Numbered from the stretch's first letter, positions 52,122-60,700 are shown. The stretch is DNA of 64,000 nucleotides from DATFVJ01 sp963826515 (GCA_963826515.1 CAWGXI010000010.1:558001-622000); one strand, 5' to 3'. The notes: generated by a model not told the origin, from the sequence alone. A program made the numbers and translations.

Positions 52122-53264
52122 TCATAGCCGAACGCCGACAAGTACCGGCTCAGCGATGAGCGTCACGCCGAACGCATCCTGAACCGAGTCTCTGATCTCC
52201 CGCGCAAGCGCGATCAGCCCCGCCGTGGTCGCGCCGCCCGGATTGGTGAGCGCGAGCGTGTGCCTGGACGAGATCCTTGCGCCCCACGCCGCATAGCCCC
52301 TGCGGAAGCCTGCGCGCTCGATCAGCCACGCGGCCGGGATCTTCACCCGGCCGTCAGACGCGGGGAAGCGGGGGAAGCTGGTGCCGCGGCCCAGCCGGCG
52401 GCGCACGGCGTCCTCGAACTCGGCGAGCTGATCAGGGCCGAGCACCGGGTTGGTGAAAAACGAGCCCGCGCTGCGCGTGTCCGGGTCAGCCGGGTCGAGC
52501 ACCATTCCTTTGCCCCTGCGCAGTTCAAGTACCGCTGCCCGGGCCTCGGCGAGAGGCACCCGCTGCCCGGCAACCACCCCGAGTGACAACGCCAGTTCGG
52601 CATAGCGGATCGCTCGCGACAGCCGTTCGGTATCCAGCCTGAACGTCACATCGAGGATCACGAACCGGCCAGGCCGGCGCTTGAACATGCTCGTCCGGTA
52701 CCCGAACCCGCAGTCGGCGCCGTCAAGCGTGACTACCCGGCCGGCTTTCCTGTCGAGGGCGCGCACGCGGGTAATCGTCTCGGCAACTTCCTGCCCGTAG
52801 GCGCCGACGTTCTGGATGGGGGTGGCGCCCACCAGGCCAGGGATACCCGCCAGGCATTCCACTCCGGCAAGCCCGTCCGCGACGCACCGCGCGACTATCG
52901 CGTCCCAGTCTTCGCCGGCGGCAGCGCACAGCAGCGCTGTGCCACGATCCCCCTGGTCCCATCGGATGTCGACGCCAAGGGTGGCGACGTGCACAACCGT
53001 GCCAGGAAAGCCCGCGTCCGCGACAACAAGGTTGGAGCCGCCGCCGAGAATGAGCGCCGGCTCGCCCGCAGCGTCAGCGCCGCGGACGGCGTCAACGACG
53101 TCCCGCTCGTCCGGAGCGGCGACGAAGGAACTCGCGGGGCCGCCAAGCCGCAAAGTCGTGTAACCGGCCAGCCTTACCTGCCGACGGCGGCGGCCGCCAG
53201 GTGCGCCAGGTGGTACGCCACCGGCCTGGGCAGCCGCTGCGCCGCCTGCTCCGGCCGCCGTCAA
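52122..53264 (-). CDS. murB: UDP-N-acetylenolpyruvoylglucosamine reductase
   Basis: FAD-dependent reduction giving UDP-MurNAc in peptidoglycan synthesis. The 380 residues have an Ala/Gly-rich leader, then YTTLRLGGPASSFVAAPDER, the FAD-binding ALILGGGSNLVVADAGFPGT, the GIPGLVGATPIQNVGAYGQE motif, catalytic RSAGSFFTNPVLGPDQL and the C-terminal IPAAWLIERAGFRRG. Frame is intact. It lies five bases after the dehydratase at 53270, so it is likely cotranscribed from rpmG. Confidence 0.96.
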   Translation of the reverse strand: MTAAGAGGAAAAQAGGVPPGAPGGRRRRQVRLAGYTTLRLGGPASSFVAAPDERDVVDAVRGADAAGEPALILGGGSNLVVADAGFPGTVVHVATLGVDIRWDQGDRGTALLCAAAGEDWDAIVARCVADGLAGVECLAGIPGLVGATPIQNVGAYGQEVAETITRVRALDRKAGRVVTLDGADCGFGYRTSMFKRRPGRFVILDVTFRLDTERLSRAIRYAELALSLGVVAGQRVPLAEARAAVLELRRGKGMVLDPADPDTRSAGSFFTNPVLGPDQLAEFEDAVRRRLGRGTSFPRFPASDGRVKIPAAWLIERAGFRRGYAAWGARISSRHTLALTNPGGATTAGLIALAREIRDSVQDAFGVTLIAEPVLVGVRL

Positions 53265-53269
53265 CTGTG

Positions 53270-53698
53270 TCAGGCCAGCTTGACGACCGCGCGGGCGCGC
53301 GACAGGACCTTTGTGTCGCCTGACCTTGCCGTCAGCGCCAACACCACGCGGTTGTTGTCGAGCTTCTCCTCGACCTTGCCGCTGACCTCGATCGTCGCGC
53401 CCTTGTCGTCGTCAGGAACCACGACCGGAGCGGAGAACCTGACGCTGAAGTCGAGCACGGCGCCCGGGTCACCAGCCCAGTCGGTCACATACCTGCCTGC
53501 CTCCGCCATGGTGTACATCCCGTGCGCGATCACGTCGGGGAGCCCGACCGATTTGGCGATCCGCTCGTTCCAGTGGATCACGTTGAAGTCGCCTGCGGCG
53601 CCGCAATACCTGACCAGGTCGATCCGTTGCACGGGATAGGTCCGCTGCTCCAGTTCCGTTCCGGCCTCAACGTCGTCGTACTTGACTTGCGCGGTCAT
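53270..53698 (-). CDS. MaoC family (R)-hydratase/dehydratase, HadB-like
   Basis: Hotdog-fold 3-hydroxyacyl-thioester dehydratase. The start at 53698 (MTAQVKYDDVEAG) gives 142 residues; 44 upstream open codons overlap the previous gene in another frame. The hydratase motif is GDFNVIHWNERIAKSVGLPD with IAHGMYTMAEAGR following. In mycobacteria the syntenic hadA-hadB pair next to rpmG, secE and nusG serves FAS-II. Whether this organism has FAS-II of that type is not visible here. Confidence 0.92.
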   Translation of the reverse strand: MTAQVKYDDVEAGTELEQRTYPVQRIDLVRYCGAAGDFNVIHWNERIAKSVGLPDVIAHGMYTMAEAGRYVTDWAGDPGAVLDFSVRFSAPVVVPDDDKGATIEVSGKVEEKLDNNRVVLALTARSGDTKVLSRARAVVKLA

Positions 53699-53714
53699 CT
53701 CGCTGGCGCCCCTC

Positions 53715-54167
53715 TCAGTTCCCGGCCCCGCCGCGCTCCACGAGGGTGGAATACGCGGTGCACACGTGCTCGCCTTCGACGGTGCTGATTTCGGTCTGAG
53801 TCGTGAGCAGCACGTTGCGGCCCGCGTCATGGATATCGGAGATGGCGGACTGGCAGGTGACGACGTCGCCCGCGTAGACGGGGCGGCTGTACTCGAAGCG
53901 CTGCTCGCCGTGCACGACCATGGCGTAATTGACGCCGAGGCCTGGATCCATGACCGCGCGCGCGCTGCCCGCCATGGCTATGACGACGGGGAAAGTCGGA
54001 GGCGCGGGCACATCTCTGTGACCCGCCGCCTGGGCGGCCGCGCGGTCGCGGTAAAGCGGATTGGGATCGCCGATCGCGGTCGCGAACTCGGCGATCTTCA
54101 CCCGGCTGACGTCGTACGGCTCGGTCGGCGGGTATGTCCGGCCGAGGTAGTCCCGGTTGATTCCCAT
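53715..54167 (-). CDS. MaoC-like N-terminal (FAS1-type) dehydratase, HadA-like
   Basis: Hotdog protein lacking the catalytic MaoC motif, the usual stabilising partner of the HadB-like subunit. The 150 residues begin MGINRDYLGRTYPPTEPYDV and include KIAEFATAIGDPNPLYRDRA, APPTFPVVIAMAG and HGEQRFEYSRPVYAGDVVTC. It lies 16 bases before the HadB-like gene and downstream of rpmG, matching the mycobacterial rpmG-hadA-hadB order. Confidence 0.92.
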   Translation of the reverse strand: MGINRDYLGRTYPPTEPYDVSRVKIAEFATAIGDPNPLYRDRAAAQAAGHRDVPAPPTFPVVIAMAGSARAVMDPGLGVNYAMVVHGEQRFEYSRPVYAGDVVTCQSAISDIHDAGRNVLLTTQTEISTVEGEHVCTAYSTLVERGGAGN

Positions 54168-54352
54168 GCAGCCCTCCGCGAGACCAGGTGACCCGGGGTA
54201 CTCCGGGTGCGGCGATTACTTGCCTGCCATCATCCGGTGAAGCGGCCCTGTCGCTCATCCGCGGCGGTGCGGCAGGCACCAGGTGCCGCTCCATGCGACC
54301 GTAACAGAACGGAGTTCGGCCCGCGCGTAGACGGCCCTGCATAGAACGGTCA

Positions 54353-54449
54353 GTGCCAGCCAACCCCGTGCCAGCCAACCCCGTGCCAGCCAACCCCGTG
54401 CCAGCCGATCCGGTGCCAGCCCACCGTGCTAGCCGATCCGTGCCAGCCG
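54353..54449. repeat. 15-bp tandem repeat between rpmG and the HadA-like gene
   Basis: Three perfect units of GTGCCAGCCAACCCC (54353-54397) followed by diverged units (GTGCCAGCCGATCCG, GTGCCAGCCCACC) to about 54449. They lie in the transcribed spacer, 24 bases past the rpmG stop. Confidence 0.94.
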
Positions 54450-54472
54450 GCTTGTACAGGCGAGGCGACGAG

Positions 54473-54637
54473 TTAGCGGGTCTCGCGGTGGGGCTGGTGC
54501 TTGCGGCAGTTCGGGCAGTACTTCTGGATTTCCAGCCGGTCCGGGTCGTTACGCCGGTTCTTCCTGGTGATGTAGTTCCGGTGCTTGCACTCCTGGCAGG
54601 CTAGGGTGATCTTCGGCCTGACGTCGGTGGCAGCCAT
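54473..54637 (-). CDS. rpmG: 50S ribosomal protein L33, zinc-binding form
   Basis: Small large-subunit protein, 54 codons, starting MAATDVRPKITLACQECKHR and continuing NYITRKNRRNDPDRLEIQKY then CPNCRKHQPHRETR. Two CxxC pairs mark the C+ zinc form. The stop is TAA at 54473-54475. It heads the likely rpmG-hadAB-murB transcription unit, 78 bases after tRNA-Met. Confidence 0.97.
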   Translation of the reverse strand: MAATDVRPKITLACQECKHRNYITRKNRRNDPDRLEIQKYCPNCRKHQPHRETR

Positions 54638-54714
54638 GATGGCGTGCCTTTCTGCTGTGTTGGATGATCGGACATGCCCGCCCGCCAGAATCCAGCCGGA
54701 AACCGGCGAACTTG

Positions 54715-54788
54715 TAGCGGAGGCCGGACTTGAACCGGCGACACAGCGATTATGAGCCGCTTGCTCTGCCTGACTGAGCTACTCCGCC
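54715..54788 (-). tRNA. tRNA-Met (anticodon CAT)
   Basis: The minus strand starts GGCGGAGTAGCTCAGTCAGG, has the anticodon loop CTCATAA (CAT), a T-arm CCGGTTCAAGTCCGG and a 3' CTCCGCT plus discriminator A. The first acceptor pair is a G-U wobble. Unmodified CAT could also belong to a lysidine-modified isoleucine tRNA. Position just before rpmG and the usual actinobacterial order favour elongator Met. Confidence 0.93.
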
Positions 54789-55207
54789 GCCTCAGCGGCC
54801 GGCCACCGACGCGGCAGCGGGCCGGCAAGTCAGCATACCTGTAACCGGTGCCCCGGCTCGATATTCCCGCCGATGCCCTTGGCAGAAGGAGTCTACTGGG
54901 TCTCCGGCGTCGCTGGCCGCACGGCCCGCAGGGCCGGCAAGGCCCGCAGGGCCCGCAAGGCCCGCAGGGCCCGCAGGGCCCGCAAGGCCCGCAAGGCCCG
55001 CAGGGCCCGCAAAGGGGCCCGCACGTGCCCGCACGGGCCGGGAGGGGCCTGCACAAGCCCGCAAGGGGCCCGCAGGACGGGTAAGGGCCAGCACGAGCCC
55101 GCGCGGGTCGGGACCCTGGATACCACCCGGCCGCACGGCACGATCGCCCGGCTGGGCGCGGGGGTGGGCGCGGGGGTGTGATAGACCGGTGGCCACGGAG
55201 GCGGGAC
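54789..55207. other. Divergent spacer between tRNA-Met and a MetE-like pseudogene, with a 9-bp repeat array
   Basis: A 419-base gap. Its centre (54922-55011) is a tandem run of about ten GGCCCGCAG/GGCCCGCAA nonamers, continuing into looser CCCGCA-rich sequence to about 55080. The array would stall polymerases or slip easily. I see no gene; collagen-like frames (GPQGPQ) are repeat artefacts. Confidence 0.8.
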
Positions 55208-56226
55208 ATGCCTTTTTCCGACATCGCTTGTGGGCAGCTATCCCCAGCCTGACTGGCTGATCGACCGCGAACGCCTTGCTGGCCGGTTTCCCCCGCGGGT
55301 GCGCGCACGTGAGCTATGGCGCGTTGGGACGGAGTACCTGGAACAGGCGCAGCGGGACGCGACGCGGCTGGCGATCCGCGATCAGGAACGGGCCGGCCTT
55401 GACATCATCACCGACGGTGAGATCCGCAGAGAGAGCTACTCGAATCGCTTCGCGACGGCACTCGATGGCGTCGACATCGAGAATCCGGGCACGGCGCTTG
55501 ACCGCAGCGGCCACCCGAACCCGGTGCCGCGCGTGGTCGGGCCTATCCGGCGGCGTCACGCGGTCGAGGTCGAAGACCTCAGGTTCCTGCGGGCCAATAC
55601 CGAACGGACGATCAAGATCACGGTCCCTGGACCCTTCACGATGTCGCAGCAGGCGCAGAACGACCATTACCCGGATCAGGAAGGCCTCGCCTTCGCGTAC
55701 GCAGAAGCCGCCAATGAGGAGATCAAGGATCTGTTCGCCGCGGGAGCGGACATCGTGCAGCTCGACGAGCCTTACTTGCAGGCGCGGCCGGAGAAGGCCC
55801 GGGGTGCCCGTCCTGAACCGGGCGCTCGACGGGGTCATCGGCACGACGGCCGTGCACATCTGCTTCGGATACGCGGCCATCATCCACGAAAGACCGGCCG
55901 GTTACTCCTTCCTTGCTGAGCTGGCCAGCACCGGCTGCGATCAGGTCTCGATCGAAACGGCGCAGTCAAACCTCGACTGCGCCGTGCTGTCAGCGCTGCA
56001 CGGTAAGACCGTCATACTTGGCGTCCTCGACCTGTCCGACGCTGCCGTCGAGACGCCGGAGGAGGTGGCCGCCCGGGTCCGGCGGGCGCTGAAATACGTG
56101 CCGCCCGAGCATGTCGTTCTCGCCCCCGACTGCGGCATGAAATACCTGCCGCGTGAAGTCGCATTCGGCAAGCTGCAGGCGCTGACGGAGGCCGCCCGCC
56201 ACCTTCGCACCGAACACGGCGGGTGA
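55208..56226 (+). pseudogene. Cobalamin-independent methionine synthase (MetE C-terminal-like) protein, frameshifted
   Basis: Relative of the UROD/MetE-like methyltransferase family. The best start, ATG at 55208 with GGAGG six bases upstream, falls out of frame after a five-T run. Removing one T gives MPFPTSLVGSYPQPDWLIDR. Translation could instead begin at GTG 55230. The first part runs through DEPYLQARPEKA. A second shift near 55800 moves to another frame (VPVLNRALDGVIGTTAVHIC). It ends with ETAQSNLDCAVL and LAPDCGMKYLPRE. The zinc-type His-x-Cys and late Cys survive. Two lesions make a functional product unlikely. Confidence 0.88.
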
Positions 56227-56229
56227 CGA

Positions 56230-56660
56230 GTGAGAGCAGACGTGGTGGTCGTAGGACGGGCGTCCCCGGTTTGAGCACCGCGCTGCATTGCGCCCTGCGT
56301 GGCCGGTCCGTCGTTGTTCTTGAGGGCTGCACCGCCAGGTTCTTGAGGGCTGCACCGCCAGCTGATTGGCGTGCCACGACGAGGTGGCAAGATCAGTTGC
56401 AGGAAGGGACGAAGTTGCCGGTGCAATCAGGAACCCTCGCTGACGATCCGTTCAGTGGTCGGCACCTAACCAGTCACGAACGGCTGACGGGACTGCCCTG
56501 GGATGCGTCGTACCACGACGGCCCTGCGCCTTGGGATATTGGCCAGCCGCAGCCAGCAATAGTGCGTTTGGCATCCGGTTGTGCTTCAGTGACGATGGTC
56601 CCGATACCGGCCCTGCCTGAGACGATGCCTGCCTGGGCGCGGCGGCCTCGCAGCCACGCC
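56230..56660 (+). pseudogene. Joined stubs of an FAD-dependent oxidoreductase and a SAM-dependent methyltransferase
   Basis: From GTG 56230 one frame reads MRADVVVVG then stops. The next frame continues GVPGLSTALHCALRGRSVVV then LEGC, the N-terminal Rossmann fold of a D-amino-acid-oxidase-type enzyme broken in its glycine motif. A 23-base tandem duplication follows. Then comes a different remnant, HERLTGLPWDASYHDGPAPW then DIGQPQPAIVRLA, the start of a class I methyltransferase that ends before its SAM motif. Neither can be functional. A deletion joining two genes is the simplest account. Confidence 0.75.
56316..56361. repeat. 23-bp tandem duplication
   Basis: Two perfect units (GTTCTTGAGGGCTGCACCGC then CAG) at 56316-56338 and 56339-56361, at the point where the oxidoreductase stub ends. 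Confidence 0.95.
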
Positions 56661-56720
56661 TGAGGCCGCCCGGGGCCCCAGGCCAAGGCGGGCAGCCCCG
56701 GTATCCGTAACGGACCCCAG

Positions 56721-56745
56721 CCCATGATCCTTAACGGCTGCGCGG
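56721..56745. repeat. 25-bp dispersed repeat, inverted copy of 26718-26742
   Basis: CCCATGATCCTTAACGGCTG then CGCGG is the exact reverse complement of a sequence in the rplB-rpsS spacer 30 kb away. A diverged neighbour (GTATCCGTAACGGACCCCAG) lies directly to the left. The spacer 56661-56994 otherwise holds only the PadR control region. Confidence 0.93.
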
Positions 56746-56930
56746 CGTGACAGCCGTGGCCGCGGCCCTCGCAGCACGGGCGATCGTCTGCCATCTGACG
56801 CGCCCGTTCAATGAGGTTGCGCCATCGCCGCGCTCGAGAGTGGCCTCAGCTCTGCGATCAGTAACTCTGCGATCAGTAGTATTCCAATCGAGCTATATCT
56901 TGTCAGTTGACGGCCGGGGCCGTAGGCTAC

Positions 56931-56940
56931 CGATATATCG
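56931..56940. promoter_or_regulatory. Probable PadR operator
   Basis: CGATATATCG is a perfect 10-base palindrome in an otherwise GC-rich spacer, 54 bases upstream of the PadR gene start. It is followed by a second partial dyad, AGACGTATCGTCT (56955-56967). PadR regulators commonly bind AT-rich ATAT-type dyads and repress their own operon. The assignment is inferred from position. Confidence 0.65.
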
Positions 56941-56994
56941 TGATCGTGTCGCGAGACGTATCGTCTAGCGAGATGTACAGACGGGAGCGCAGAG

Positions 56995-57864
56995 ATGCAG
57001 GCAGCGAGTTCGGGAGCCGGGGATTGCGATCCCCGCATGTTCGATGTCTTCAGTTGCGTGAGCGACATGCTCGGCCAGGTCCAGAGCGCCGTTCGCAAGA
57101 TGTCAGGCGGCCACGGGCCAGGCGGGCACGGCGAGCCGGGCTGGCACGGCGGGCCAGGCGGACACGGCGGACACGGCGGGCCGGGCTGGCACGGCGGGCC
57201 AGGCGGGCCAGGCTGGCACGGCGGGCCCTGGGGGCGGGGCTTCGGGCGCAAGAGGACACAGTGGGCGGGCGGTTTCGGCGGCCCTGGGGGCGGCTGGTGG
57301 CCTGGGCAGCCGGGCTCACCTGGCGCGCCGCGTGGCCCGAAGGCAGGCCGCGGCGATGTCCGGGCCGCGATCCTGGCCCTGCTGCAGGAGGGCCCGAGCA
57401 ATGGGTACCAGATCATGTCCGAGATCGAAGAGCGCAGCGACGGTGCGTGGCGGCCCAGCCCTGGCGCGGTCTACCCGGCGCTGGCACAGCTCGCGGACGA
57501 AGGCCTGATCGCGGGTGAGGAGTCAGGCGGCCGGCGTACATACAGCCTCACCGACGCCGGCCGCAGCTATGTCGAGGAGAACCCCGAGATGGCCCGTGGG
57601 GCGTGGGAGTCGATGGCTCAGCAAGAGTCCTGGGAGGTGCCTGGGCTCTTCGCTCAGGCGGCAAGGCTCGGCGCCGGAATCGTGCAGATGGCCCACGCCG
57701 GCACGCCCGAGCAGATCCAGGCCGCGGAACGGCTGCTCGGGCAAACCCGGCGCAGGCTTTACCGGCTCCTGGCCGACGACATCGACGACATCGACGACAT
57801 CGACGACGGCGACATCGACGAACGCGACGAAGGCAGCTCGGGCAGCGAGCAGAACGAGGCTTAG
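56995..57864 (+). CDS. PadR family transcriptional regulator with Gly/His-rich N-terminus
   Basis: The 289 residues have an N-terminal segment of about 110 residues rich in Gly, His, Pro and Trp (GGHGEPGWHGGPGGHGGHGG). The PadR winged helix follows (GRGDVRAAILALLQEGPSNG, YQIMSEIEERSDGAWRPSPG, AVYPALAQLADEGLIAGEES). Next come a dimerisation helix region and an acidic tail with DDI repeats (DDIDDIDDIDDGDIDERDE). GGGAG precedes the ATG. The His-rich arm might bind metal; this is speculation. The next gene, DUF1707 type and broken, is the usual operon partner. Confidence 0.93.
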   Translation: MQAASSGAGDCDPRMFDVFSCVSDMLGQVQSAVRKMSGGHGPGGHGEPGWHGGPGGHGGHGGPGWHGGPGGPGWHGGPWGRGFGRKRTQWAGGFGGPGGGWWPGQPGSPGAPRGPKAGRGDVRAAILALLQEGPSNGYQIMSEIEERSDGAWRPSPGAVYPALAQLADEGLIAGEESGGRRTYSLTDAGRSYVEENPEMARGAWESMAQQESWEVPGLFAQAARLGAGIVQMAHAGTPEQIQAAERLLGQTRRRLYRLLADDIDDIDDIDDGDIDERDEGSSGSEQNEA

Positions 57865-57883
57865 CAGCCGAGGAGGATGGACA

Positions 57884-58461
57884 ATGGACGATCGCATCCG
57901 GATTTCAGACGCCGACCGGGACCGCGTCACCGCCCGGCTGCGTGACCACTTCGCCGAGGGCCTGCTACACCCGACGAGTTCGACGAGCGGATCACGGCGA
58001 CGCTGAACGCCAAGACCTTCGGCGACCTGCGCCATGTCATGACGGATCTGCCCGAGCCGGTCCCCGCGGCGGCGCGGCCGAAGCAATCCCGCGGGCGGCC
58101 GGCGCCCCGCCGGGCCTTCCGCCACCGGCCAACGCTGCTGCCGCTTGTAGTGTTCGCGCTGATCGCGGCACTGGTTCTTCCTGGTGGCGGGTGGTTGTTC
58201 TTCGCATTCGTCAAGGTGGTCCTGGTGTTCTGGCTGGTGGCCTTGCTAGCCGGGATTCTGCTGGCGGGCTGGATTCGGCGGCGGGTGCGCCGCGACTGGT
58301 GGTCCGGCTGGTCCGGCCCTGGCTGGTCCGGCCCCGGCTGGTCCGGCCGCGGCTGGCCCGGCCGCGGCTGGCCCGGCCGCGGCTGGCCGGGCTCTGGCCA
58401 GCATCGGCACCCGTACTGGCAGGGTGACTACCTCCACCACGGGCGGTGCTACCGGCGCTAG
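57884..58461 (+). pseudogene. DUF1707-domain membrane protein, frameshifted
   Basis: The start is MDDRIRISDADRDRVTARLR then DHFAEGLL, with GGAGG upstream and 20 bases after the PadR gene. Near 57970 the frame is lost: reading on gives HPTSSTSGSRRR-stop, whereas the next frame continues TPDEFDERITATLNAKTFGD then LRHVMTDLPEP. A single-base deletion explains it. The rest encodes two membrane segments (LLPLVVFALIAALVLPGGGW; VLVFWLVALLAGILLAGWI) and a GWSGPGWSGPGWSGRGWPGR repeat tail. Confidence 0.87.
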
Positions 58462-58571
58462 CGGCGGCACCGCGTCGGCCGCACCGCCCGTGCAAGCGGG
58501 TGTCCGAAACTGTTCCCATCATGTCGTTCCAGCCGCTCGTGCTCGGCGGCCGTGGTCGCGAGCATGGCGGT

Positions 58572-59475
58572 ATGAACCAACGCATAACTGCTCCCGCCGT
58601 TGCTGCCGGATGCCTCGATCGCAGCGGCCGGCCGCAGCCGCGAACCAGTCAGCGGGTCACCAGCGACACCCGGGCGTGGTGGAGCGCCGGACTCGCCGTT
58701 GCGGCTGCCGGGTGGGGCGCACAGCAGTTCGCGCCGCTGCTGCTGATGTATCAGGCGGAGCTGAGGCTGCCGGCGACGACCGTCCAGGGTATGTTCGGGC
58801 TCTACGTGCTCGGGCTGATCCCGGGCCTGCTGCTCGGCGGTCCGGTCTCCGATCGCTACGGCCGCCGCCGGGTGATGGCCCCAACGCTGGTCGCCTCCGT
58901 CGCCGCCACCGCATTGCTGATCCTCGGCGGGACAGGAGTGGGCTGGCTATTCGCCGGGCGGCTGGTCGCCGGCGTCGCCAGCGGCGCTGCCTTCAGTTCC
59001 GGTGCCGCCTGGATCAAGGAACTCTTGCAGCCGGCTCCCCCGATGGCGCCAGGCATGGCCCACGGCGGGTCACCATAGCGATGAGTGCCGGTTTCGGCCT
59101 CGGCCCGCTCGTCGCAGGGGTCCTGACCCAATGGGCGCCCGCCCCCACCGTGCTGCCATATCTGCCCCACCTGGTGCTGGCCGCTGCCGCTGTCCCGCTG
59201 GTGCTGCGGACGGCGGAGACCCGGACCGGCGGCAGCCGCAGTGGCCTGCTGCGACAGCTACGTGTCCGTGAGGTGAGCGGGCGCCGGTTCCGCACGGTCG
59301 TGGTGCCGTTGGCGCCCTGGGTGTTCGCATCCGTGGCAATCCCCTGGCCTACCTGCCCGCGCTCGTCAGCAGTCATCTCGGCGGCTACGCGGTCGTCTTC
59401 AGCGCTACCATCGTGCTGCTGACCGCCGCCGCCGGAATTGTCGTGCAACCGCTCGCACGCCGGGTGGATCAATGA
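58572..59475 (+). pseudogene. MFS transporter, frameshifted and C-terminally truncated
   Basis: Begins MNQRITAPAVAAG. Helices include WWSAGLAVAAAGWGAQQFAP and GMFGLYVLGLIPGLLLGGPV with the SDRYGRRRVM loop typical of MFS. The first frame stops at 59078. A second, entered near 59055, carries RVTIAMSAGFGLGPLVAGVL. A third, from about 59335, carries AYLPALVSSHLGGYAVVFSA and TIVLLTAAAGIVVQPLARRV, then stops. The last third of a 12-helix transporter is missing, ending exactly where the IclR gene starts. At least two frameshifts plus truncation. Confidence 0.87.
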
Positions 59476-60272
59476 CGGCACGCTGCGGCGATGCTCAGCC
59501 AACCGACCTCATCCAGAGCGTCTCGCGTGCCCTGCGGATCATCGAGCAGGTCGCAGCCTCGCCATGCCCGCTTCCGGTGAAAGTCATCGCGCGCCGGAGT
59601 GAGCTGAAGCTGGCGACCACTTACCACCTGATCCGCACGCTGTGCTACGAAGGTTACCTGATCCGCCACCCTGGCGGCGGTTACGTCGTAGGCACCAAGC
59701 TGGCCGAAAGGTTTCACGAGGTCATTGGCTCTTTCGGCCGGCCACCGCATAGCAAGGCAGTGATCAGGCACCTCGCGGACGTCACCGGCCATACGGCCTA
59801 TCTGGCGAGCATCTCCGCGGGCCGGTTGCTCATCGTTGACCTGGCAGAGGGCGGGCACTCGCCCTGGCTGGAGGATCTGCAGTCAGGCCTGGAGATCGCC
59901 GCACACGCGACCGCGCTGGGCAAGGCACTGCTTGGCACGCTCCCCTGCCGGGCGCGCCAGCGCCTGCTGACCGGCGGCATGCGCCCGTTCACCCCGAGGA
60001 CCCGCACCGAGCCGACCCAGGTCGAGGCCGAGATCGCGGATCTCGGCCCCGGTGCGATGGTCACCGAGTACGGGGAGTTCCGCGAGCAGGTGTGCTGCGC
60101 CTCCGTGGCGGTCCAGGGAAGCGAGGGTGACGGCTGGTGGGCGCTCGGGACTTCGGCACGCGGCCTCGCCTTGCCCGGATTCCTGCTGGCCGAGCTCCGG
60201 CTGGCAGCAGCCGATCTGACGGCCGAACGACTGCCGGGCCCCGATCCCGGCCCGAAATGCCTTGCTGACTAG
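59472..60272 (+). CDS. IclR family transcriptional regulator
   Basis: The 266 residues have an N-terminal winged helix (LIQSVSRALRIIEQVAASPC, LPVKVIARRSELKLATTYHL, IRTLCYEGYLIRHPGGGYVV) and the IclR effector domain (VTGHTAYLASISAGRLLIVD, AHATALGKALLGTLPCRARQ, ASVAVQGSEGDGWWALGTSA). Its ATG overlaps the end of the broken MFS gene. Target genes are unknown; the neighbouring MFS gene would be a normal candidate. Frame is intact, in contrast to the genes just upstream. Confidence 0.93.
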   Translation: MTARCGDAQPTDLIQSVSRALRIIEQVAASPCPLPVKVIARRSELKLATTYHLIRTLCYEGYLIRHPGGGYVVGTKLAERFHEVIGSFGRPPHSKAVIRHLADVTGHTAYLASISAGRLLIVDLAEGGHSPWLEDLQSGLEIAAHATALGKALLGTLPCRARQRLLTGGMRPFTPRTRTEPTQVEAEIADLGPGAMVTEYGEFREQVCCASVAVQGSEGDGWWALGTSARGLALPGFLLAELRLAAADLTAERLPGPDPGPKCLAD

Positions 60273-60700
60273 GGCGCGGCCCGGATTTGCGCTGTCGCCG
60301 TCGCGACCGCCACCGGTCTGCCGCCGGAGTCGACGAGCTCGCCGGCCAGAAAGCACACGTGTTCGCCACGCTGGACGATCCGCCCCCGGCCATAGAGCCG
60401 GCCGGGCCGTGCCGGGCGCAGAAACTGCACGTGCAGGTCGAGCGTTGGCGCGAACTGACCTTCCTGCAAGGTCGCCAAAACCGCGGGGCCGAGGGTTTCG
60501 TCGAGCATCGCCGCAAGGAAGCCGCCTTGTACCACACCAGCCGGGTTCACAAACTTCTCACCCGCCGCGAAGGCAACCTCGATAGTGCCTTGATCGGCGT
60601 CGACAGTGACCAGTTCCCAGCCAAAGATCACCGCCGACGGCGGCGGCGCGATCCGCCCTGCCTGCCAATCCCAGAACGGGCCACGCCGCGCTGCATCCAC
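60269..60700 (-). CDS. PaaI family hotdog thioesterase
   Basis: The 143 residues include FGWELVTVDADQGTIEVAFA and the catalytic-helix motif NPAGVVQGGFLAAMLDETLG, with LDLHVQFLRPARPGRLYGRG and AVATATAQIRAAP. This pattern fits a single-domain acyl-CoA thioesterase; substrate unknown. It is convergent with the IclR gene, their stops overlapping by four bases. Confidence 0.88.
   Translation of the reverse strand: MDAARRGPFWDWQAGRIAPPPSAVIFGWELVTVDADQGTIEVAFAAGEKFVNPAGVVQGGFLAAMLDETLGPAVLATLQEGQFAPTLDLHVQFLRPARPGRLYGRGRIVQRGEHVCFLAGELVDSGGRPVAVATATAQIRAAP

Noticed and set aside
53699..53830. 44-residue N-terminal extension of the HadB-like gene
   Set aside because: It overlaps the end of the HadA-like gene in another frame and is not conserved in type; the start MTAQVKYDDVEAG fits the family.
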